Source: Nonomuraea candida
GTDB lineage: Bacteria; Actinomycetota; Actinomycetes; Streptosporangiales; Streptosporangiaceae
Assembly: GCF_000725485.1 (NCBI RefSeq)
Contig: NZ_KL647031.1
Span: forward strand, 248,001-312,000
Length of the DNA: 64,000 nucleotides
Direction: 5' to 3'
The notes below the pieces were generated by a model. The model did not search any database and was not told the DNA's origin. It worked only from the letters and a program-made list of their open reading frames with translations. This document shows positions 47,327-55,000 of the stretch, in pieces (the stretch's first letter is position 1; every line of letters starts with the position of its first letter). Both the position numbers and the translations under genes were made by a program.

Positions 47327-47985
47327 CGGGCCAGCACCACCAGCACCGCGGCGGCCGACAGCAGCACCGGCACGCCCGGGGGCAGGAACGGCGTGGCGCA
47401 CAGCGCGATCGCCGCCGCGCCCGCCGCCAGCCCGCGCAGCTCCGCGCTGCCGGCCAGCCGGGGCCACAGGATGGCCAGGAACGCGACCGGGCCCACCACG
47501 TCCAGCCCCAGCACGCCGGGGTCGCCGAGGAACGAGGTGCCGTACGCGCCGGCCAGCGTGGTGAGGTTCCAGGTGACGTACAGGGAGGCGAACGTGGTCA
47601 CGAAGCCCGTGCGGGCCGCCTCCGGGGTCGGCTGGGCCATGGCGACGGCCGTGGTCTCGTCGATGACGCCGTGGGCGGCCAGCAGCCGGCGCGGGCCGCG
47701 TACCCGGAGCAGGTCGGCCAGGCGCAGGCCGTAGAGGGTGTTGCGGCCGCCGAGCAGCAGGGCGCCGAGGGTGGCGGCGACCAGGTCGCCGCCGGCGCCG
47801 GCCGCGCCGGTCAGCGCGAACTGCGAGGCGCCGGTGAAGGCCAGCAGGCTCAGCACGCACGCCTGCGGCACCGACAGGCCCGCGGTGACCGCCGCGGCGC
47901 CGAAGGCGAGGCCGGACAGCCCCACGGCCAGCCCCACGCCCAGACCGTCCCGTACGGCGGCGGAACGGGGTGTTGTGTCTTCCAT
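47323..47985 (-). CDS. AzlC family permease
   Basis: 220 residues from ATG 47985. About six membrane segments. AzlC features: GVGLAVGLSGLAFGAAAVTAGLS, LLAFTGASQFALTGA, ALLLGGRNTLYGLRL, and HGVIDETTAVAM. Large subunit of the AzlCD exporter. 22 bases after the AraC-type regulator gene, so probably regulated by it. Confidence 0.92.
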   Translation of the reverse strand: MEDTTPRSAAVRDGLGVGLAVGLSGLAFGAAAVTAGLSVPQACVLSLLAFTGASQFALTGAAGAGGDLVAATLGALLLGGRNTLYGLRLADLLRVRGPRRLLAAHGVIDETTAVAMAQPTPEAARTGFVTTFASLYVTWNLTTLAGAYGTSFLGDPGVLGLDVVGPVAFLAILWPRLAGSAELRGLAAGAAAIALCATPFLPPGVPVLLSAAAVLVVLAR

Positions 47986-48007
47986 GCGACCTGAGGCTAC
48001 GCACGGG

Positions 48008-48838
48008 TCAAAGGCCGGTCTTGTACGTTCCTGCGGCCCGCTGGTACGCGGCGGGCGGGACGCCCACGATGCGTTTGAAATGCCGGTTCAGGTGAGCCTG
48101 GTCGGTGAAGCCCACCTCGGCGGCCACCCGGGCGGGGCGGACGCCTGCCAGCAGGAGGCGGCGCGCCTGGCGTACCCGCAGCGAGGTCAGGTAGGCGTGC
48201 GGCGGCATCCCCGTCGCGGCCTTGAACGCCCGCAGCAGCGCGAACGGCCGCGCCCCCACCGCCCCCGCCAGCTCCTCCAGCGCCGGCGGGTCCACGAGGC
48301 TCTCGTGCAGCAGGGCCAGCGCCTCGCGCACCGCCCGCCTGCCCTCCGCCGGCAGGACCGCGTCGGGCCGCGGGGTGGCGTGGCGGGACAGCAGCCGGGC
48401 GAACAGCGCCCGGCTCAGCGTCGAGGCCGCCAGCGCGTCGCCCCGCTCCGCCGCCCGGTGCGCCTGCCCGAGCAGCGCCGCCACCCGGTCGTCGCGCACC
48501 ACCTGCTCGGGGAAGTGCGGGGTCCCGCGCGGCGCGCCCAGCTCCTCCGCGACCGCCGCCAGCGCGTCGATCGACGGATAGAGCATCCGGTACGCCCACC
48601 CGCCCGGCGTCCCCGCCTGCCCCGTGTGCACGGCGTCGGGGTTGACCAGCACCAGCTCGCCCGCCGCCGCCCGGTGCAGCGTGCCGCGGTAGTCGAACTC
48701 CTCCACCCCCGACACGATCAGGCCGATGGCGTAGCCGTCGTGGGCGTGCCGGGAGAAGCGGTGGGTGACGTAACGGGCCTTGAGCAGGTCGGTCTCCGGC
48801 ACCGCCGGATGCCGCCAGAACCTCGCCTGCTCCTTCAC
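48008..48838 (-). CDS. AraC family transcriptional regulator
   Basis: 276 residues from GTG 48838, coupled to the upstream kinase stop (GTGA). N-terminal cupin-like domain (HAHDGYAIGLIVSGVEEFDYRGTLHRAAAGELVLVNPDAVH) and a C-terminal pair of helix-turn-helices (LEELAGAVGARPFALLRAFKAATGMPPHAYLTSLRV and AAEVGFTDQAHLNRHFKRIVGVPPAAYQ). This layout is that of regulators next to AzlCD and other amino acid exporters (effector-sensing cupin). Effector unknown, possibly an amino acid. Confidence 0.92.
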   Translation of the reverse strand: MKEQARFWRHPAVPETDLLKARYVTHRFSRHAHDGYAIGLIVSGVEEFDYRGTLHRAAAGELVLVNPDAVHTGQAGTPGGWAYRMLYPSIDALAAVAEELGAPRGTPHFPEQVVRDDRVAALLGQAHRAAERGDALAASTLSRALFARLLSRHATPRPDAVLPAEGRRAVREALALLHESLVDPPALEELAGAVGARPFALLRAFKAATGMPPHAYLTSLRVRQARRLLLAGVRPARVAAEVGFTDQAHLNRHFKRIVGVPPAAYQRAAGTYKTGL

Positions 48839-50541
48839 AGCGGCCGGAAGGTCCTGGCGAACGTGTCGAAGAAGTGGCGGTCCCTGGCCCAGCGGGAGTG
48901 CGGGGTCTCCCAGTACAGCGCGTACGGGCGGCCGTCGCGGGTGTGGAAACCGCGGTTGATCACGTGGATCGTCACGTTCTCGCGCAGCCGGGTGAACTCC
49001 CAGTCGGCGGCCCGCATCCCCTGGTAGCCGAGCGAGGTGATGCCGATGCGCCGGTACTGCCGGAACTCGCCCTTCGCCCGGATGTCCCGCTCCAGGCCCA
49101 GCCAGTGCTCCTTCGGGTCGTCCCACGGGATGTCGGGCACCGTCCACTCCACGATCAGCGTGCCGGGGGTGCCGGGGCCCTTGATGGAGACGCTGTCCCT
49201 GCCGGGGGTCTTGGCCACCTGCCACTTGCCGGGCAGCGCGATCTGGAAACGGCCGATCGCGCTCCGGTACCGGCGCCAGCCCGCGGGCACCGCCGCGGTG
49301 CGCGTCGGGGCGGGCGTGGCGGTGACCTCCGCGCCGGGCGTCTCGCTCGCGCTCGGGCGCGCGCCCGGCTCTGTGGGCGCCGTGGAAGCGGCGCCGGCCG
49401 GCCCGGACGTGGCCGAGGGCGCGGACGTGGCCGACGGCGCGGACGCCCAGCGGTCGGACAGCAGCACGCCGCCCGTGGCCAGCACCGCCACGGCGGCCAC
49501 CGCCGCGGGCACCGCGACCCACACCGCCCTGCGCCGCCCGCCGCCCCGCTCGGGCCCCGCCGTCACGGGCCCGGTCGTCGCGATGTGCCGGGCGCCCTCC
49601 GCCGTGTGCGCCACCGCCCCGGCCTCGCTCCATGCGGGCGGCGGGGGCGTGGCGGGTACGGGCCGGCCGGCGTCGGTCCAGGCGGGTGGCGGGGGCGTGG
49701 CGGGTACGGGCCGGCCGGCGTCGGTCCATGCGGGTGGCGGGGGCGCGGCGGCGGCTTCGTACAGGAGCGCCGCGGCCTGGGAGGCGGGCATGCGGGCGGC
49801 GGGGTCGCGCCGCAGCAGCCCCATGATGACCGGTTCGAGCGCCCCGGCCCGCGCCGGCGGCTCCGGCTCGTCGCGCAGCACCGCGGCCACCGTCGCGGCC
49901 CACGAGTCGCGCTTGAACGGCGGGCTGCCCTCGACGGCCGCGTACAGCGTGGCGCCCAGCGACCACAGGTCCGACTCCGGCCGGGCGGGGTCGCCGTTCA
50001 GCCGCTCGGGCGGCATGTACGCGGGCGTGCCCACCACCCCGCCCGTCGCCGTCAGCCCCGCCTCGGTCTCCATGGAGGCGATCCCGAAGTCGGTCAGCAC
50101 CACCCTGCCGTCGTCGGCGAGCAGCACGTTCTCCGGCTTGACGTCGCGGTGCAGCACCCCGGCCGCGTGCGCGGTGCGCAGGGCGTCGAGCACCCGGCCG
50201 CCGATCACCGCGACCTGCCCCACGCGCAGCGGCCCGCCCTCGCCGATGACCTGCGCCAGCGAGCGCGAGCGGACGAGCTGCATCACGATCCAGGGCCGCC
50301 CGTCCTCCTCCACGACGTCGTGGATGACGACCACCGACGGGTGGTCGAGGCGGCCGGCCGCCCTGGCCTCCCTGATCGTGCGGCGGTTGAGCTCGGCCCG
50401 CCGGGTGTCGCCGACGCCCGTGTAGCGGACCTCCTTCACCGCCACCGTGCGGTCGAGCAGCTCGTCGTGGGCCCGCCAGACCACACCCATGCCGCCCTCG
50501 CCGAGCGGCTCGATGAGGCGATAACGATTGCTGACGTGCAC
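48835..50541 (-). CDS. Transmembrane Ser/Thr kinase with conserved ectodomain (paralog A)
   Basis: 568 residues from GTG-type start 50541 (MHVSNRYRLIEPLGEGGMG). Full catalytic set: GEGGMG, AVKEV, HRDVKPEN, LTDFGIA, GTPAYMPPE. A 16-residue unit (PPPPAWTDAGRPVPAT) is repeated twice and a half in the juxtamembrane linker. Membrane segment near 338-362. The outside domain, starting AGWRRYRSAIGRFQIALPGKW, ends with FFDTFARTFRPL and aligns end to end with the ectodomain of the next kinase. Likely a paralog formed by duplication. Ligand unknown. Confidence 0.92.
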   Translation of the reverse strand: MHVSNRYRLIEPLGEGGMGVVWRAHDELLDRTVAVKEVRYTGVGDTRRAELNRRTIREARAAGRLDHPSVVVIHDVVEEDGRPWIVMQLVRSRSLAQVIGEGGPLRVGQVAVIGGRVLDALRTAHAAGVLHRDVKPENVLLADDGRVVLTDFGIASMETEAGLTATGGVVGTPAYMPPERLNGDPARPESDLWSLGATLYAAVEGSPPFKRDSWAATVAAVLRDEPEPPARAGALEPVIMGLLRRDPAARMPASQAAALLYEAAAAPPPPAWTDAGRPVPATPPPPAWTDAGRPVPATPPPPAWSEAGAVAHTAEGARHIATTGPVTAGPERGGGRRRAVWVAVPAAVAAVAVLATGGVLLSDRWASAPSATSAPSATSGPAGAASTAPTEPGARPSASETPGAEVTATPAPTRTAAVPAGWRRYRSAIGRFQIALPGKWQVAKTPGRDSVSIKGPGTPGTLIVEWTVPDIPWDDPKEHWLGLERDIRAKGEFRQYRRIGITSLGYQGMRAADWEFTRLRENVTIHVINRGFHTRDGRPYALYWETPHSRWARDRHFFDTFARTFRPL

Positions 50542-50551
50542 GAGGCGCAGC

Positions 50552-52474
50552 CTACTTCGGCGGCTGGAAGGTGGCGCAGAAGCCTTCGAAGAAGTGGTAG
50601 TCGTCCTTCCATTCCCGGCTGAGCGTGTGCCAGTAGATCGCGTACGTCTTCCCGTTCTCCGCGACGAACCCCCGGTAGCGGATGCGCGACTTGCCGGTGT
50701 TGGTGGGCCAGTAGAAGTCCCAGTCGGCGGCGGCCTTGCGGTAGTCCGCCTCCTTGATGCCGATCTTGTCGTAGCCGCCGTACTCGTGCTTCAGCCGGGG
50801 CTCCAGCTTCTTCCAGCCCTTCAGCGGGTCCTTGCCCAGCTTGGGGTACTCCTCGATGCGCACGTGCGCGTTGGGCGCCCCGCCGGGGCCCTTGAAGCGG
50901 ACGCTCTTGCCCTGCCGCGTCCACTCCTCCCAGCCCTTGGGCAGGCCGATCGTGAAGCCGAGCTTCTTGTCGGTGTACTTCCGCCACCCGGACGGCATCG
51001 GGTCCTTCTCCTCCTCCGCCTTCGTCTCCTCGGGGGTCGAGGTGGGGGAGGAACTGGCCGTCGCGCTGGGGGCCGCCGACTGCGAGGCCGCGGGCGACGC
51101 GGTGGCGGAGGCGTCCGGCGCGGACGGGGAGGCCGGCGGCGAGGCCGGCGACGAGGTCGTGACGGCCGCCGCCCGCGCGCCGGCGTCCCGCTCGGACGTG
51201 TCCTCCGGGCCCGCGCTCAGGCCGAGGTAGCCGCCCACGCCCGCCACCAGCAGGACCGCCACGGCCGCCGCGATGATCAGGGCGACCCGGCGCTGCTCCG
51301 GCGCGGCCACGTCCGTCGCGGACTCCGCGGGGGGCGCCGGAGGCCGTACGGTCGGCACCTGGGAGATGCGCGCGCCCGTCTCCGGCACGGACTCCTGGAC
51401 GGGCGGGGCGGGAGCGCGCAGGTTCGGGTCGGTCGGGGTGTCGTCCTCGACCGGCGCGTACGGGCGCCTGGCCTTGGCCGGGCCCGTCCGCTTCGGCTTG
51501 GCGGGCGGCGGCGCGGCGGGGCGCTGCGGCTCGGCCGGGACCTGCGGCTCCTGCGCGGCCGGGAACTGGGGAGCGGGGAACTGGGGGGCCGGGAACTGCG
51601 CGGTGCGCGGCGGCGGGCTCGGGGCGACCGGCGGCGCGACCGGCTCGACGCTCATCTCCGCCAGGGCCCGGCGCAGCATGCGCTGCGTCTCCTCGTACGT
51701 CAGCCGCTGCACCGGCTCCTTGACCAGCAGCCCCATGATCACGTCGGTGAGCGGGCCCGCGTGCGTGGCGGGATCGGGCTCGTCGGTGAGCACGGCGTGC
51801 ATGGTCGCCAGCGCCATCCCGCGCTCGTGCGGAGAGCGGCCCTCCACGGCCGTGTAGAGCGTGGCGCCCAGGGACCACAGGTCGGACTCGCGCCGCGCGG
51901 GCAGGCCCTTGAGCCGCTCGGGCGCGATGAACGCCGGCGTGCCCGCCAGGCCCGTCACGGTGAGCTGGGTCTCGGTCTCCAGCGTGGCGATGCCGAAGTC
52001 GGTGAGCACGACGCGGCCGTCGTCGGCCAGGAGCACGTTCTCGGGTTTGACGTCACGGTGCAGCACGCCCGCCTCGTGGGCGCGGTGCAGCGCGTCCAGC
52101 ACGGCCAGGCCGATCTCGGCCACCCGCTTGGGCGGCAGGGGCCCCTCCTGCTTGATCACGGCGCCCAGCGAGCGTGACTGGACGAGTTGCATGACGATCC
52201 AGGGCCGGTCGTCCTCCTCGATCACGTCGTGCACGACGATCACGTTGGGATGCTCGAACCTCGCCGCCGCCCTCGCCTCGCGCATCGTGCGCCGGTTCAG
52301 CAGCTGCACCTCCTCGCCCAGGGCGGCGGCGTACCTGACCTCCTTGACCGCGACCGTGCGATCGAGGAGCTCGTCGTAGGCGCGCCAGACGATCCCCATC
52401 CCGCCCCTGCCGATGGGCTCCTGCAGCTGGTAGCGGCCGGCGATGCGGCGTCCGTCCTGCTTGCGATCCGACAT
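50552..52474 (-). CDS. Transmembrane Ser/Thr kinase with conserved ectodomain (paralog B)
   Basis: 640 residues from ATG 52474; the open frame reaches 52516 but the extra part is not conserved with the paralog. Kinase core intact: GRGGMG, AVKEV, HRDVKPEN, LTDFGIA, GTPAFIAPE. A long Pro/Gln/Ala juxtamembrane linker with QFPAPQFPAPQFPA repeats leads to a membrane segment near 396-418, a Ser/Pro stalk, and an outside domain starting SGWRKYTDKKLGFTIGLPKGW and ending FFEGFCATFQPPK. Only 10 bases separate it from paralog A, so they form one operon. Confidence 0.92.
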   Translation of the reverse strand: MSDRKQDGRRIAGRYQLQEPIGRGGMGIVWRAYDELLDRTVAVKEVRYAAALGEEVQLLNRRTMREARAAARFEHPNVIVVHDVIEEDDRPWIVMQLVQSRSLGAVIKQEGPLPPKRVAEIGLAVLDALHRAHEAGVLHRDVKPENVLLADDGRVVLTDFGIATLETETQLTVTGLAGTPAFIAPERLKGLPARRESDLWSLGATLYTAVEGRSPHERGMALATMHAVLTDEPDPATHAGPLTDVIMGLLVKEPVQRLTYEETQRMLRRALAEMSVEPVAPPVAPSPPPRTAQFPAPQFPAPQFPAAQEPQVPAEPQRPAAPPPAKPKRTGPAKARRPYAPVEDDTPTDPNLRAPAPPVQESVPETGARISQVPTVRPPAPPAESATDVAAPEQRRVALIIAAAVAVLLVAGVGGYLGLSAGPEDTSERDAGARAAAVTTSSPASPPASPSAPDASATASPAASQSAAPSATASSSPTSTPEETKAEEEKDPMPSGWRKYTDKKLGFTIGLPKGWEEWTRQGKSVRFKGPGGAPNAHVRIEEYPKLGKDPLKGWKKLEPRLKHEYGGYDKIGIKEADYRKAAADWDFYWPTNTGKSRIRYRGFVAENGKTYAIYWHTLSREWKDDYHFFEGFCATFQPPK

Positions 52475-52607
52475 CAACGGCCTCAAACCCTCCTCTAGGC
52501 CAAGAAATACTCCCATAGGCAGGGATCAACGGCGACTCGCCTGAAGGACAGTCCGTCCTGTGAGAAGCGCCGCCCAGCAGGTGGAGACGGGGGTGTAGGG
52601 TTTGGAT

Positions 52608-52667
52608 ATGACTTGTCGTCGCTACGCGTTTACCGAGCCGGCTCCGGGAGAGCCGGTCGTCAGCTAG
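52608..52667 (+). CDS. Short leader ORF (19 codons) ahead of an intrinsic terminator
   Basis: ATG 52608 with an AGGG site before it (GTAGGGTTTGG) reads MTCRRYAFTEPAPGEPVVS and stops at TAG 52665-52667. It includes adjacent Tyr6 and Phe8. The coding RNA can fold: GTCGCTA (52618-52624) pairs with TAGCGAC (52665-52671), and inside it CCGGCTC (52638-52644) pairs with GAGCCGG (52650-52656). Alternatively GCCGGCTCC (52637-52645) pairs with GGAGTCGGC (52677-52685). This looks like a translated attenuator leader. Whether it is translated is inference. Confidence 0.55.
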   Translation: MTCRRYAFTEPAPGEPVVS

Positions 52668-52689
52668 CGACCACCTGGAGTCGGCACCG

Positions 52690-52717
52690 AGGCAGAGACA
52701 ACCGTCTCTGCCTTTTT
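52690..52717 (+). terminator. Canonical intrinsic terminator in the leader of the chorismate mutase gene
   Basis: Perfect 10-bp stem AGGCAGAGAC (52690-52699) / GTCTCTGCCT (52704-52713), AACC loop and five T residues. It stands 41 bases ahead of the start codon of the downstream gene and 23 bases after the leader stop, as an attenuator would. Confidence 0.9.
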
Positions 52718-52757
52718 GGTTTGCGCCGGCTCCGCGGGCCGGCCGAGGGGAGTCGGG

Positions 52758-53600
52758 ATGTCATCGACCTTGCGACGACGGGCGGTAGCCCTGGGAGATC
52801 TGCTGGTGGGGCACGGCCCCGGCGTGGTCATCAGCGACCGGGTGAGCCTGCGCGCCGGCCCGCGCGACGCGCCGCCGGAGGGTGCGGTGCTGGAGGGTGC
52901 GGTGCTCGCCGAGCCGGCCACGGCGGCCGACCTGCCGGCCGTCGCGGAGCACGCGCGGGCCGTGGTGGTGGGGGCGTCGTGGACCCGCGACATCCCCCTG
53001 GTGCGCGCGGCGGCCGGGCTGGGCCTGCCGGTCGTGGTGGAGCGGCGGCCCGCGGCCGGCATGGAGGAGTGGCTGGGGCTGGCCGACTACTGCGCGCTCC
53101 AGGGCGACGGGCAGGTGATCCTCTGCGAGGGCGGCCGGCCCGACCTCGGGCTCATGCGGGCGGCGCGGGCCGCCTCCGGGCGGCCGGTGCTGGCGGACGT
53201 CTCCGCCGACCCCGGGCTGTCGGCCGCCGCCGTCGCGGCCGGGGCCGACGGGCTGATCGTGAGCCCCGCCGACCGGCGGGTGGCCGAGGAGGCCGTGACC
53301 GTCGTGGGCGCGCTGCTGCGCGACGAGGCGCCCGCCACGCTGCCGGAGTGCAGGCAGGCCATCGACCGGGTGGACGCCGCGCTGGCCACCCTGCTCGAAC
53401 GGCGGGCGGCGCTGGCGGGCCGGGTCCAGGAGATCAAGCCGGTGGGCGGGTTCGCGGGGCGCGACCTGGGCCGGGAGCGCGACCTGGTCGCCCGGATGGC
53501 GGTGCGCGCGCCGTCGCTGGGGCCGGCGCGGCTGGCGCCCATCATGAACGCCGTCATCGAGGCCGGCCTGCACCTGGCCGAGGAACGCACCACGCACTGA
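52758..53600 (+). CDS. Chorismate mutase (AroQ) fused to a degenerate DAHP-synthase-like domain
   Basis: 280 residues from ATG 52758 (GAGGGGAG before it). Residues 195-280 are an AroQ-type chorismate mutase: CRQAIDRVDAALATLLERRAALAGRVQEIK, then RDLGRERDLVARMA, with the Arg, Arg, Lys and Arg/Glu positions of the active site present. Residues 50-180 align by eye with the second half of type I-beta DAHP synthase: ARAVVVGASWTRDIPLVRAAA, MEEWLGLADY, QVILCEGG. But the GPCxxES metal-site start is absent, the Lys-Arg-Gly motif reads VVVERRP, ILCERG reads ILCEGG, and DPSHATG reads ADVSADPG. The barrel is thus shortened and without catalytic residues. Likely role: chorismate mutase for Phe/Tyr, with the dead barrel as binding or regulatory part. 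Confidence 0.8.
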   Translation: MSSTLRRRAVALGDLLVGHGPGVVISDRVSLRAGPRDAPPEGAVLEGAVLAEPATAADLPAVAEHARAVVVGASWTRDIPLVRAAAGLGLPVVVERRPAAGMEEWLGLADYCALQGDGQVILCEGGRPDLGLMRAARAASGRPVLADVSADPGLSAAAVAAGADGLIVSPADRRVAEEAVTVVGALLRDEAPATLPECRQAIDRVDAALATLLERRAALAGRVQEIKPVGGFAGRDLGRERDLVARMAVRAPSLGPARLAPIMNAVIEAGLHLAEERTTH

Positions 53601-53722
53601 CCGGCCGCTCCCGGGCGGCCTCGCCCTGACCGGCGACCCGGGAGGCCCTTCCCCCGCGGCCTCCTCACGCGGCCCTCGTCCCCGGGGCCGACTCCGCCGC
53701 GCCGTCCGTCCGGGAGGACCCT

Positions 53723-54730
53723 TCAGGGGGCGGTGGTGAGTTCGAAGTTGTTCATCGGGCGGCCGGGGCCGGCGGCGATCTGCTTCGTGATGAGCTCGGC
53801 GAAGCGGCGGTAGCCGTCGCCGGTCGGGTGGTAGCTGCGCGCGTTGACCGTCAGCTCCTCCATGTCCACCGCCAGCCCGTTCAGGAACGGCTGCGGCTGC
53901 CCCACCTCGTGGCCGGTGAACGCCTCGTAGGCGTCGACGTACTCGGCGCTGCCGGGCGCGCCGAACGCCGCGATGGCCCGGTCGAACTCCCGCACCACCG
54001 ACCCCACCGTGTCGTTGAGCCGCCGCGTCACGCCGTTCAGCCAGCGCTGGTCGGTCACGGTCAGGTTGTCCACGCTCCCGGCCGGGTTCGCGGGGAAGGG
54101 GCGCGGGTAGCCGAGCACGATCACCCGGGCCCGCGGCGCGCGCCCGCGCAGCTCCCGCAGGACCTGGAGCACGCTCGTCCGCAGCTCCTCGATGCGGCGC
54201 GAGACCGCCGCCTCCTGGTCCACGCAGGCCGACGACCACGGGATCTTGACGATGCAGCCCGTCAGCACCTTGCTGAAGCCGGCGTCGTTGCCCCCGATGC
54301 TCAGCGTGATCAGGCTCGTCGCCTCGGTGACCCGGGTGACCTGGGGCGGGTGGCCGTGCTGCCCGGACAGGAGCTGGCGGGTGGTGGCGCCGCTGCAGGC
54401 GTAGAAGGCGGTGCCGCCGCCGAACCGGTAGGTGCGCGCGATCAGCGGCACGTACGAGCCCGTCGACCGGTGGCAGCGGTCGGCCCCGTCGTTGACCGGC
54501 TCCTCGTCCAGCTCGAAGACCCCCTCGCCGGAGGAGTAGGAGTCGCCGAGCGCCACGTACGAGCCCTTCTGGGCCGCCTGCACGGGCGTCAGCCGGACCG
54601 CCCGGGGCAGCTCGCCCGCGGGCGCGCCGGTGGGGCAGCCCGCGTCCAGGACGGCGCAGGCCAGCTTGGGGTAGACGCCCAGCGGCAGGCACGCCAGCGC
54701 CAGCGCCACGCCGACGGCGGCCGCCGCCAC
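53723..54730 (-). CDS. SGNH/GDSL hydrolase, secreted or membrane-anchored
   Basis: 335 residues from GTG 54730, starting directly with a hydrophobic segment (AAAAVGVALALACLPLG). Block I is YVALGDSYSSGEG with the nucleophile Ser, block III is LSIGGNDAGF, and the catalytic His is in SYHPTGDGYRRFA. Several Cys suggest disulfides outside the cell. Family: lipases/esterases of the streptomycete type. The open frame continues upstream without a standard start; a CTG near 54921 with a GGGGGAGG site would give a longer cytoplasmic tail including the 12-bp repeat. Start is therefore uncertain. Confidence 0.85.
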   Translation of the reverse strand: MAAAAVGVALALACLPLGVYPKLACAVLDAGCPTGAPAGELPRAVRLTPVQAAQKGSYVALGDSYSSGEGVFELDEEPVNDGADRCHRSTGSYVPLIARTYRFGGGTAFYACSGATTRQLLSGQHGHPPQVTRVTEATSLITLSIGGNDAGFSKVLTGCIVKIPWSSACVDQEAAVSRRIEELRTSVLQVLRELRGRAPRARVIVLGYPRPFPANPAGSVDNLTVTDQRWLNGVTRRLNDTVGSVVREFDRAIAAFGAPGSAEYVDAYEAFTGHEVGQPQPFLNGLAVDMEELTVNARSYHPTGDGYRRFAELITKQIAAGPGRPMNNFELTTAP

Positions 54731-54740
54731 GACCCGCCCG

Positions 54741-54788
54741 GCGGTCCCTCCGGCGGTCCTTCCGGCGGGCCCTCGGGCGGTTCCTCCG
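54741..54788. repeat. 12-bp tandem repeat upstream of the SGNH hydrolase start
   Basis: Four units of the GCGGTCCCTCCG type (54741-54752, 54753-54764, 54765-54776, 54777-54788) and the start of a fifth. Read on the minus strand in the hydrolase frame they encode GGTA/GRTA-like units, so this may be coding if the start is further upstream. Confidence 0.85.
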
Positions 54789-55000
54789 GCGGGCCGGCGA
54801 GCCTTCGGCCCGGCCTCCCGCCCGCTCTTCCCGCCCGGTAAGAACCGGACAGCGGGGGCGGCGGGTCCGGGCCCGGCCGGTGGTTCCGTCTCGTCCAGCC
54901 GTCTGGTCTCGTCCAGCGTGGCCTCCCCCCGGGCGCGACTGCTCCTGCTGCGCCACCGAGACTACCCAGCCGGTGATCGGCGCGGGCATGCCCGCCGGGG

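Noticed and set aside
52608..52720. Possible tRNA or tracrRNA-like RNA (structured, contains GGCACCGAG, ends in T run)
   Set aside because: No acceptor/anticodon arm layout, no CCA-compatible stem, no CRISPR array or cas gene in the window; a leader/attenuator explains the features better.
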